Source: Thermodesulfobacteriota bacterium
Lineage (GTDB): Bacteria > Desulfobacterota_D > UBA1144 > Nemesobacterales > UBA2774
Length of the DNA: 8,431 nt
Direction of reading: 5' to 3'
Assembly: GCA_039028315.1 (NCBI GenBank)
Contig: JBCCIH010000105.1
Coordinates: 1 to 8,431 of the forward strand
The notes under the pieces were generated by a model. That model searched no databases and was not told the DNA's origin. It was given only the letters and a program-made list of their open reading frames with translations. Both the position numbers and the translations under genes were made by a program. Of this stretch, positions 1 to 6,252 are shown piece by piece. Each line of letters starts with the position of its first letter. Within the stretch, counting starts at the first letter, position 1.

Positions 1-302
1 CTAGCTCACAAGTGCCGCAAGGAGACTTTGATGCAGTTAACATAACAAAATATGTTCCAAAGGGTGATTCCGCACCCCCGGGATGGCATCGACCGCTTCC
101 GGATCGACTCCCAACAGCAGGTTATTGGCCGGCCATTATGGCGCTTGGAATAACTTTTATGCTCTGGGGTCTTGCAGTTGGATTTAACGAAGTCGTTAGC
201 ACTATTATTATCCTGGTACTTATAGGACTAATTCTTTTTTCATTAGCTCTAGCAGGCTGGATAGGAGACTTAAGAAATGAGCGAAAAGACCAAAACGAGT
301 GA
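1..302 (+). CDS. Small two-helix membrane protein, 5' end probably outside the window (possible terminal-oxidase subunit or C-terminal tail)
   Basis: The reading frame is open from the window edge to the TGA at 300-302. A GTG at 12 is the first possible in-window start, but no ribosome site can be seen for it, so the gene probably begins upstream. Counted from that GTG there are 96 residues: a polar Pro-rich stretch (1-35), then two hydrophobic helices at about 39-58 and 62-83, then a short charged tail. The Pro-rich stretch running into a Gly-Tyr-Trp-Pro step before the first helix recalls C-terminal extensions or subunit IV-like parts of haem-copper oxidases. That is recognition from memory, not proof. 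It overlaps the Rieske gene by 26 bases, which suggests translational coupling and a role in the same respiratory complex or supercomplex. It could also be an accessory subunit of the bc complex. Confidence 0.6.
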   Translation, partial: SSQVPQGDFDAVNITKYVPKGDSAPPGWHRPLPDRLPTAGYWPAIMALGITFMLWGLAVGFNEVVSTIIILVLIGLILFSLALAGWIGDLRNERKDQNE

Positions 303-786
303 AGAGTGCAGTAGAAGAGCGTTTTTCACCCATATAAGCTACACATTAGGCGGCCTAGCAGCTGTTATGGTTGGAATACCGATTGTAGGCTCTATCTTAG
401 CTCCTATAGTAAATAAGCCAAAGCCAATATGGAGGCCTGTTGGTGAGGTTAAGAATTTTACTATTGGCGACACCGTTATTGTTTCTTTCATAGATTCATC
501 TCCCCTCCCTTGGGCAGGTGTTACATCGGAGACTGCCGCATGGCTAAGAAGATCAGGTGAACAAGAGTTTATTTGCTTTTCAGTAAACTGTGCTCATCTT
601 GGCTGCCCTGTGAGATGGGTTGCCGGGGCCAGGCTGTTTATGTGCCCTTGCCACGGAGGCGTTTACTATGAGGACGGCAGTGTAGCAGCAGGGCCTCCTC
701 CACGAGGTTTATATAATTACCCGGTGAGGATTAATAACGGACAGGTTGAAATATTAACAAGCCCAATACCAATAACGACGGTGTAG
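277..786 (+). CDS. Rieske 2Fe-2S protein of a cytochrome bc/b6f-type complex
   Basis: This is the high-potential electron acceptor of quinol oxidation, passing electrons from quinol to a c-type haem on the outer face of the membrane. The 169 residues begin with a Tat-like signal-anchor: SRRAFF at 12-17 followed by a hydrophobic helix at about 24-45. The soluble domain carries both cluster boxes: CAHLGC at 105-110 and CPCHGG at 123-128. By family knowledge C105, H107, C123 and H126 bind the cluster and C110-C125 form the disulfide. The usual Ser after box II CPCHG is Gly here (G128), while the Tyr two residues on (Y130) is kept. Loss of that Ser hydroxyl generally goes with lower-potential, menaquinol-linked Rieske proteins. 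The ATG at 277 has a good AGGAG at 263-267, inside the preceding gene. The fused cytochrome b-c gene follows 48 bases later. Confidence 0.96.
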   Translation: MSEKTKTSEECSRRAFFTHISYTLGGLAAVMVGIPIVGSILAPIVNKPKPIWRPVGEVKNFTIGDTVIVSFIDSSPLPWAGVTSETAAWLRRSGEQEFICFSVNCAHLGCPVRWVAGARLFMCPCHGGVYYEDGSVAAGPPPRGLYNYPVRINNGQVEILTSPIPITTV

Positions 787-834
787 TAAATTGATCAATA
801 GAAAACGGACAAAATCATATAGGGAGTTTTGTTG

Positions 835-2256
835 ATGGAATCTTTAAGACGCGCTTGGTTATGGTTTGATGACAGAACAGGCCTTGGCAGTGCCCTAGGC
901 CCTTCCATTAAACACCCTGTCCCGCCAAACTCGGCCTCATGGTTCTATGTGTTTGGTAGCGCGACTCTATTTGCTTTCATGCTGCAGGTAGCTACTGGTG
1001 TTACCCTTGCATTTATGTATGTCCCATCTGCTGGAGAAGCGTATCAGAGCCTTCAGTACATAACCGATCAAACAACATTTGGAAGAATTGTAAGGGGAAT
1101 GCACAACTGGGGCGCCTCAGCCATGATACTCCTAATAGGTGTCCACATGGTGAGGGTTTATTTAACCGCCGCATATAAATTCCCACGTGAGATGCACTGG
1201 ATATCAGGGGTTGTACTTTGGGCACTTACAGTAATCATGGCGTTTTCAGGTCAGGTAATTAGATGGGACCAAACTGCTGTGTGGTCAACCATCGTTGCGT
1301 CAGAGCAGGCGGGGCGTATACCTCTTATTGGAACTTGGGTAGCGCAGTTTTTAATAGGCGGAGAAACCATTGGCGGAGCAACACTAAGCCGAATGTTTGC
1401 CTATCACGTTTTCATTGTTCCGGCACTTTTATTCTTATTTATTGGGCTACATTTATATCTAGTAATCAAAAACGGAATCTCCGAGTTTCCAAAAGCTGGC
1501 AAACCAGTAGATCCTAAAACTTATAGAGAAGAATACGAGAACTTAGTTAAGAAGAAAGGTATCCCGTTTTGGCCGGATGCGGCTTGGAGGGATATGGTAT
1601 TTGGCTTTATAGTTATTACGACGATTCTACTTATTGCTCTAATCATAGGACCTCCGGCTCTTGGTCCACCGCCTAATCCATCTAATATAGATGCTCTTCC
1701 AGTGCCGGATTGGTATTTTGTGTTCTATTTTGCATTCTTGGCTCTTATGCCTCCACAGATGGAGACATACCTCATGGTGTTTGGGCCTCTATTGGTAGGA
1801 GCTCTGTTGTTCTTCCTTCCTTTTATTTCAAACAAGGGAGAGAGGAGCCCTCTACGGCGTCCTTGGGCGGTTGCAATAGTGGCGCTTACAATAGCCAGCA
1901 TTTCTGGACTTTGGGCAATCGGAATCACCTCTCCATGGTCACCGCACTTTGATGCAAAACCGCTAACGACACAGATAATTGGAGCTGAAAGCGGGCCTAT
2001 TTATAGGGGCGGCGAATACTTTAATGAGAAGGGTTGTTTGTATTGCCACACTATCTCAGGACATGGCGGAGAAAGAGGACCTAATCTAACCTACATTGGA
2101 GATAGGCTGTCTACTGATGAGATTACGTGGCGTATAATGAACGGAGGACTTAACATGCCGGGATTTGGCGGCACTCTTTCAAACGAAGAGCTTGCTGATC
2201 TGGTGGTATTTTTAAAATCCAGGACTAGAGAGAATCAGGAATTATCTTCTGAATGA
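835..2256 (+). CDS. Cytochrome b (b6 plus subunit IV type) fused to a C-terminal monohaem cytochrome c domain
   Basis: This is the membrane core of a quinol:cytochrome c oxidoreductase. I chose ATG 835 (473 residues) over the TTG at 829 because AGGGAG at 821-826 gives an 8-base spacing only for the ATG. Haem b ligands are H90 and H104 in helix B (13 residues between) and H191 and H206 in helix D (14 between, the b6f-type spacing). The Qo motif is PDWY at 291-294 rather than PEWY. The b6 and subunit IV halves are one chain. A tail helix at about 344-364 leads to a cytochrome c domain with CLYCH at 401-405 and a likely axial Met at 441 in NMPGFG. No separate cytochrome c1 or f gene lies beside it, so the fused haem probably takes electrons from the Rieske protein. 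The only cysteines in the protein are the two of the CxxCH motif. The 3' end overlaps NDH-2 by 22 bases, tail to tail. Confidence 0.95.
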   Translation: MESLRRAWLWFDDRTGLGSALGPSIKHPVPPNSASWFYVFGSATLFAFMLQVATGVTLAFMYVPSAGEAYQSLQYITDQTTFGRIVRGMHNWGASAMILLIGVHMVRVYLTAAYKFPREMHWISGVVLWALTVIMAFSGQVIRWDQTAVWSTIVASEQAGRIPLIGTWVAQFLIGGETIGGATLSRMFAYHVFIVPALLFLFIGLHLYLVIKNGISEFPKAGKPVDPKTYREEYENLVKKKGIPFWPDAAWRDMVFGFIVITTILLIALIIGPPALGPPPNPSNIDALPVPDWYFVFYFAFLALMPPQMETYLMVFGPLLVGALLFFLPFISNKGERSPLRRPWAVAIVALTIASISGLWAIGITSPWSPHFDAKPLTTQIIGAESGPIYRGGEYFNEKGCLYCHTISGHGGERGPNLTYIGDRLSTDEITWRIMNGGLNMPGFGGTLSNEELADLVVFLKSRTRENQELSSE

Positions 2257-3551
2257 GACTCGGGAGCCTCGCGGCCTTTCATAAGAAATTTAAGCTGTAC
2301 CATATCCTTTGGAAGGAACATATCTAAGAACCAGTCTATTGCCACCCTTATTTTTCGATCCCATCCGGGCAATTTGCCTAGATAAATGGTTCTCCACATA
2401 AACCATGCGAAAAAGCCCGAGAATTTAATCCCTTTTATATCTGCGACCGCAGATCTGTGACCCAGAGGTGCTAGCATTCCTTGAGTTGTAAAAACAAAAG
2501 CCCTTTTGTCATCAGTCTCATTGATTGCCGAAGCTACGTTGTGAGCTACTCTGGCCCCTTCTCTTATTGCATGCTGAGCTGTGGGGGGATAAAACTTTCC
2601 AGTATGCGGATCGGGGATTGTGGCGCAATCGCCAAGTGCCCATACTCCTGGATAATCAGCAACTTCCATAAATTCATTTACTTCTATCCTGCCTCTTTTA
2701 TCAGCTATAGGCAGCTTTGCAATTACAGGCTGTGGCGCAGTACCAGCTGCCCAAATTGCAGTATGTGTTTTGATTTTATCGCCGTCCTGAATTTCTACTG
2801 AGTCCGCAGTAACTCCACCCACTCTTGTTTGCAGGTGAAACTCCATTCCCCTTTTCTTGAGCAATTTAAGTCCGTATTCTGCAAGCCCCTCACTCATCTC
2901 ATGCATAATCCTATCCCCAGGATCTACGACAACAACTTTCACCTCATCAGCTTTTACATTCTTGTAGAATCTTTTACTTGAAGAGACAAAGTCGTTTAGT
3001 TCTGCCGCAACTTCAATGCCGGTATATCCACCGCCAACAACCACAAAAGTAAGAAGACTTTTCCTTAGATCAGGGTTTTGCTCCAAATCAGCCCTTTCAA
3101 ACATATCAATTACATGACTTCTCAGAACCATTGCATCAGCAAGGTTTTTAAGTGGGAAGGAGAACTCTTCAGCTCCCGGCACATTGTGATAGCCAGTGAT
3201 AGAGCCCATAGCTATTATAAGATAGTCATATTCGAGGTTAAAAGTCTCACAAGTATGGAAGTGATAACATGAGACAACTTTCGTCTTAAGGTCTATAGAT
3301 TGAACGGCAAGCTCTTTGAAAGTTGCTCTCTTTAGACACTCTCTTATAGGAATGACGACATGCTTTGCCTCAATGCTGCTTGAAACCACTTCTGCAAGCA
3401 TAGAAGTGAAGACCAGATAGTTATCTTTGCTTATTAAATCAATTTGTACATTATCTTTTTCTGAGAAGATTTTCTCTAAGGTCTCAGCGGCTTCTAAACC
3501 TGCAAAGCCGCCGCCAAGAATCAAGACGCGTTTGGATTGTTGATCTGCCAT
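2235..3551 (-). CDS. ndh: Type II NADH:quinone oxidoreductase (NDH-2)
   Basis: This is a non-proton-pumping flavoenzyme that passes electrons from NADH through FAD to the membrane quinone pool, on the cytoplasmic face of the inner membrane. The 438 residues match the family's usual length. The FAD Rossmann motif is GGGFAG at 13-18, and the second (NADH) Rossmann motif is GGGYTG at 173-178. The FAD-binding ALGDCA is at 305-310, and the quinone-site AQHAIREG is at 325-332. The C-terminal 380-425 region, rich in Trp, Phe and Leu with interspersed Lys and Arg, fits the amphipathic membrane-binding helices of the family. A strong AAGGAGG (minus strand, 3562-3568) lies 10 bases before the ATG. It has its own candidate promoter in the 172-base gap to the upstream protease gene. 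A related sulfide:quinone oxidoreductase is less likely, because no redox-active cysteine pair is seen in the expected places. Confidence 0.93.
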   Translation of the reverse strand: MADQQSKRVLILGGGFAGLEAAETLEKIFSEKDNVQIDLISKDNYLVFTSMLAEVVSSSIEAKHVVIPIRECLKRATFKELAVQSIDLKTKVVSCYHFHTCETFNLEYDYLIIAMGSITGYHNVPGAEEFSFPLKNLADAMVLRSHVIDMFERADLEQNPDLRKSLLTFVVVGGGYTGIEVAAELNDFVSSSKRFYKNVKADEVKVVVVDPGDRIMHEMSEGLAEYGLKLLKKRGMEFHLQTRVGGVTADSVEIQDGDKIKTHTAIWAAGTAPQPVIAKLPIADKRGRIEVNEFMEVADYPGVWALGDCATIPDPHTGKFYPPTAQHAIREGARVAHNVASAINETDDKRAFVFTTQGMLAPLGHRSAVADIKGIKFSGFFAWFMWRTIYLGKLPGWDRKIRVAIDWFLDMFLPKDMVQLKFLMKGREAPESHSEDNS

Positions 3552-3640
3552 CTATCACAAGCCTCCTTGATTATCTGTCAACATGAAGCACGTAAGCAGA
3601 ACATTCTTGACTATCTAGCGCCGATGCCCTACCTATTCAT

Positions 3641-3669
3641 ATCTCACATGAAATGTTAAGTATTGTCAA
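3641..3669 (-). promoter_or_regulatory. Candidate sigma70-type promoter for NDH-2
   Basis: On the minus strand there is a perfect TTGACA (3664-3669) and, after a 17-base spacer, TGAGAT (3641-3646), a weak -10 matching 3 of 6 bases. It lies about 90 bases before the ndh start in the 172-base gap after htrA. No terminator hairpin with a T run was seen after htrA, so read-through is also possible. Confidence 0.35.
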
Positions 3670-3723
3670 TAAAGGCTATGTTAAATCCAAGAAAATAGTC
3701 TGGCGAAAAGTATTTTTAGGTTA

Positions 3724-5283
3724 TTATTTATCCTGATCTTCAGACTTATCCTCAGGCACCCTAACTGCAACAAATAGTGAATTGTTTCCCCTGATTACTT
3801 GAAAGAGTACTGTATCCCCAGGCTTTATTTTATCTAGCGCTTTAGAATAATCTTGAAGTGTAGAAATAGAACTCTTGTCAATTTTTAATATAATGTCAGC
3901 CAGCTTAAGACCTGCTAGCGATGCAGCGCTTCCTTGCTGTATATCTGAGATAATAATTCCTTTATCCTGTGATAAATTAAATCTTTTGGCTATATCGGGA
4001 CTAATTTGCTTTACCCTTATACCAAGATTTTCATTTATCTCACTTTCTATCTTAGTTTTTTGATCTGGAAATTCACCAAGGGTAACAGTTAATGTCTTAG
4101 TTTTTCCATCTTCTATGACTTTGACCTCGACTTTGGTTCCGGGCGCTGTCTCAGCAGAATAATTTGTGAGATCAGACACATCAGTGACTTTCTTGCCGTC
4201 AAACTCAATTATTACATCCCCGCGTTTGATACCTGCTTTCTCAGCTGGCCCATCTTTAGCAAGATCACTTACCAAAGCTCCTTCATCTTCTTTGAGATCA
4301 AAACTTGCGGCAATTTCAGGAGTTATTTTCTGAACATAAATACCTAGCCATCCCCTTACTACCTTTCCTCCAGACTTGAGCTGCTCGATTACAAACTCCG
4401 CCAGATCAATAGGAATAGCAAAACCAATGCCTTGAGCCCTTGAAGCAATAGCAGCGTTAACTCCAACAACTTCTCCGTTTAAGTTAAAAAGCGGTCCGCC
4501 GCTGTTACCAGGGTTTAAAGATGCGTCTGTTTGAATAAAATCATCATATGCTCCAAATCCCAGTGAGCGGCCTTTAGCGCTTACAATTCCTGCAGTAACC
4601 GTGTATCCGAGACCAAAGGGGTTTCCAATTGCGATTACCCAGTCGCCTATTCTGAGGTTGTCTGAATCACCGAACTTTACAGTCTGAAGTTTTTGATCAG
4701 GCTCAAACTTAAGCACGGCGAGATCAGTTTTAGGATCTTTTCCGACAACTTTAGCTTCATATTTATCGCCACTTTGCAATATAATATCTATATCAGTCGC
4801 TTTATCGATAACATGATTGTTTGTCACTACATACCCATCTTCGGTGATGATAAAACCTGACCCAAGCCCTTGTCGCTTATATTCTTGGGGGGCACCGCCG
4901 CCAGGTCCGCCGAAAAACTTTTCAAAAAATTCGTTAAAAGGATCGTTAGGACCTCCAGGACCTCTTTGAAACGGGCTTCTTTGCTTAATAACATTTGTAG
5001 TACTTATATTAACAACTGAGGGCTGAAGCACTTCAACCAGATCAGCAAAAGATGGAAACTGCTGTGTACCTTGCAGACCTGAGCTTGTGCTTTGTTTTTT
5101 TGTACTACTATCAGAGGACTCTTTTGTTGTTTTGCTTGAAGTAGGTTGAGAGGCAGTTTCTTGCTTTGTATTACTAGAGCTTTTATCGCTGACACTTAAG
5201 TCGCTTGGTCTTTCGCATGCAATTGATGCTGCTAATAATATAATAAATGGTAGATAAACTAGTATTTCAAATGGGCGTCTCAT
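3724..5283 (-). CDS. htrA: HtrA/DegP-family serine protease with two PDZ domains, probable lipoprotein
   Basis: This is an envelope quality-control protease that degrades or holds misfolded exported proteins. The 519 residues start with a signal peptide (about 3-22) ending in SIAC, where C23 is the only cysteine in the protein, so lipid anchoring is likely even though the -3 residue is Ser and not the usual Leu. A Ser/Thr/Lys/Gln-rich linker spans about 28-72. The trypsin-like domain follows, with H157 in NNHVID, D187 in KTDLAV and S261 in GNSGGPL. A Gly/Pro/Phe-rich loop at 102-135 corresponds to the LA loop of DegP relatives. PDZ1 is at about 310-402 and PDZ2 at about 415-510. The ATG at 5281-5283 has AAGGAG (minus strand, 5289-5294) 5 bases before it. 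It is divergent from marC. All catalytic residues are present, so it should be active. Confidence 0.95.
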   Translation of the reverse strand: MRRPFEILVYLPFIILLAASIACERPSDLSVSDKSSSNTKQETASQPTSSKTTKESSDSSTKKQSTSSGLQGTQQFPSFADLVEVLQPSVVNISTTNVIKQRSPFQRGPGGPNDPFNEFFEKFFGGPGGGAPQEYKRQGLGSGFIITEDGYVVTNNHVIDKATDIDIILQSGDKYEAKVVGKDPKTDLAVLKFEPDQKLQTVKFGDSDNLRIGDWVIAIGNPFGLGYTVTAGIVSAKGRSLGFGAYDDFIQTDASLNPGNSGGPLFNLNGEVVGVNAAIASRAQGIGFAIPIDLAEFVIEQLKSGGKVVRGWLGIYVQKITPEIAASFDLKEDEGALVSDLAKDGPAEKAGIKRGDVIIEFDGKKVTDVSDLTNYSAETAPGTKVEVKVIEDGKTKTLTVTLGEFPDQKTKIESEINENLGIRVKQISPDIAKRFNLSQDKGIIISDIQQGSAASLAGLKLADIILKIDKSSISTLQDYSKALDKIKPGDTVLFQVIRGNNSLFVAVRVPEDKSEDQDK

Positions 5284-5314
5284 AGAGTCTCCTTAGAATT
5301 TTTATAATAGGAAT

Positions 5315-5342
5315 AATATAGCTTTGAAATATACATAGGCAA
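5315..5342 (-). promoter_or_regulatory. Candidate promoter for htrA
   Basis: The minus strand reads TTGCCT (5337-5342), a 16-base spacer, then TATATT (5315-5320), matching 4 of 6 and 5 of 6 consensus bases. Transcription would start near 5308 and give a leader of about 25 bases containing the AAGGAG. The region is very AT-rich, so chance matches are likely. The -10 overlaps one copy of the AATATAGC repeat. Confidence 0.3.
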
Positions 5343-5460
5343 GTGAAATATATATAAATTCTATATCTCAATTATGACACTTTACAGTTTAGACTAAGCT
5401 CGGGCTAAACCAAGCTATATTTGTAAACCTCTATGACACAAGATAATTGATAAATATAGC
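5315..5460. repeat. Repeated AATATAGC motifs (direct and inverted) in the htrA/marC divergent spacer
   Basis: AATATAGC occurs at 5315-5322 and 5453-5460 on the plus strand, and inverted at 5414-5421. The first and middle copies extend to a 10-base inverted match (5315-5324 with 5412-5421). The middle and last extend to 9 bases (5414-5422 with 5452-5460). A second motif, TATGACAC, is directly repeated at 5373-5380 and 5432-5439. A 6-base dyad, GTTTAG/CTAAAC, lies at 5387-5392 and 5405-5410. Together they could be operator sites for divergent control, but the spacer is AT-rich and some matches may be chance. Confidence 0.4.
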
Positions 5461-5463
5461 AGT

Positions 5464-5492
5464 TTGACCTTTAAATTAATTGCAGTAATAAT
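5464..5492 (+). promoter_or_regulatory. Candidate sigma70-type promoter for marC
   Basis: TTGACC (5464-5469), a 17-base spacer and AATAAT (5487-5492) each match 5 of 6 consensus bases. Transcription would start at about 5499, only about 6 bases before the marC ATG, implying a leaderless or nearly leaderless message. Confidence 0.5.
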
Positions 5493-5504
5493 GAGCCTTA
5501 GATC

Positions 5505-6134
5505 ATGTCACATGCACAGTTAATCACATTTGTAATAGCAATGCTTGCAATCACAAACCCTATTGGCAATCTAGCAATATTTGCCAGTCTGACAGGGGAT
5601 AAAACACTTCAAGAAAAAAGAAAAACTGCTTTAGTCGCAGGCGTTGCAATCTTAATAATACTTATTATTGTCACATGGACAGGGGATTTATTGCTTAGAG
5701 CTTTTGGAATAGATATAGCTTCATTTGAGACCGCTGGAGGACTCATCATTGCTCTTATGGGTATATCAATGCTTCACGCAAAACCAAGCCCGATTCACCA
5801 TGGTAAACAAGACCAGGCTGATGCTGAAGCTAAAACCAATGTAGCAGTCGTGCCGATTGCCATACCAATTGTTGCAGGACCTGGGGCTATAACCACGATC
5901 GTTGTAAACACCCACCATTACTCAACAATCGATGACAAACTCATGATTTCCGCAGTGTCCGTAGTCATCGCAATAATCCTATGGATCGCATTTTACTTTT
6001 CAGCTCCCGTAAGCCGTCTGTTAGGCCCATCGGGTGTGAACATTGTTACCCGTATTATGGGTATTATTCTGGCCTCAATAGCATTTGGAATGATGGCAAG
6101 TGGTTTTAAAGCACTATTCCCTGGTCTTGCATAA
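5505..6134 (+). CDS. marC: MarC family integral membrane protein
   Basis: The 209 residues form a six-helix inner-membrane protein with helices at about 4-27, 43-64, 72-90, 113-135, 147-168 and 180-206. The family signature is present twice in related form: TNPIGN at 17-22 and PIVAGPGAIT at 121-130. A polar His/Gln/Asp-rich loop at 92-112 separates the two halves. MarC proteins were once linked to multiple antibiotic resistance, but this was not upheld for the E. coli protein; the substrate and role are unknown. The start is fixed by an in-frame TAG at 5499-5501, so ATG 5505 is the first possible start. No Shine-Dalgarno sequence precedes it, in keeping with the close upstream promoter. Length is normal for the family. 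Confidence 0.92.
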   Translation: MSHAQLITFVIAMLAITNPIGNLAIFASLTGDKTLQEKRKTALVAGVAILIILIIVTWTGDLLLRAFGIDIASFETAGGLIIALMGISMLHAKPSPIHHGKQDQADAEAKTNVAVVPIAIPIVAGPGAITTIVVNTHHYSTIDDKLMISAVSVVIAIILWIAFYFSAPVSRLLGPSGVNIVTRIMGIILASIAFGMMASGFKALFPGLA

Positions 6135-6148
6135 ATACCTTACAAAGA

Positions 6149-6180
6149 CCATTGCAGCTCACTACTACATATTACAATGG
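6149..6180 (+). promoter_or_regulatory. Candidate promoter of the first ECF sigma gene, with an overlapping dyad
   Basis: TACAAT at 6173-6178 is a good -10 (5 of 6). The only -35-like hexamer at a usable distance is TTGCAG (6152-6157), with a short 15-base spacer. A perfect 6-base dyad, CCATTG (6149-6154) and CAATGG (6175-6180), covers both elements and could be an operator. A start near 6185 would put the transcript's 5' end just before the inverted repeat at 6189. The weak -35 makes this tentative. Confidence 0.3.
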
Positions 6181-6188
6181 AACCAAAA

Positions 6189-6250
6189 ATTAGCTCCTCT
6201 CGTATATTAAGCAGAGTACAGATTATATAACGAGAGAAAGGAGAGCTAAT
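6189..6250 (+). promoter_or_regulatory. Leader inverted repeat that enfolds the Shine-Dalgarno sequence of the ECF sigma gene
   Basis: ATTAGCTC (6189-6196) pairs with GAGCTAAT (6243-6250), and CTCTCG (6197-6202) pairs with CGAGAG (6231-6236). The 3' arm alone carries a 6-base bulge, AAAGGA (6237-6242), which is part of the ribosome site AAAGGAG just before the ATG at 6253. TATAT (6203-6207) can add five pairs with 6225-6229. In another register CTCCT (6194-6198) pairs directly with the AGGAG at 6239-6243. In both forms the ribosome site is trapped in or beside a stem. This fits a translational switch, such as a thermometer or ligand- or protein-controlled hairpin. A DNA-level operator is the alternative. 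Confidence 0.6.
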
Positions 6251-6252
6251 CC

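Noticed and set aside
19..45. AAGGAG followed by an ATG at 31, looking like a gene start
   Set aside because: The frame stops after four codons, and the sequence lies inside the open frame of the two-helix membrane protein.
790..799. Ten-base palindrome ATTGATCAAT between the Rieske and cytochrome b genes
   Set aside because: It is short, AT-rich, has no T run or promoter beside it, and lies inside an apparent operon; chance is likely.
829..834. TTG at 829 as the start of cytochrome b
   Set aside because: It lies only 2 bases after AGGGAG; the ATG at 835 has proper spacing.
1013..1225. Antisense open frame inside cytochrome b, and similar extra frames inside cytochrome b, ndh, htrA and the first sigma gene
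   Set aside because: They lie wholly inside well-supported genes, resemble no known protein and lack ribosome sites.
2257..2285. GC-rich CTCGGGAG / CCTCGCGGCC stretch after the cytochrome b stop as a possible terminator
   Set aside because: The self-complementarity is only a few bases and there is no following T run; it is coding sequence of ndh.
3576..3581. A second perfect TTGACA on the minus strand before ndh
   Set aside because: It is about 25 bases from the ndh ATG, so its -10 would fall at or beyond the start codon; no suitable hexamer is there.
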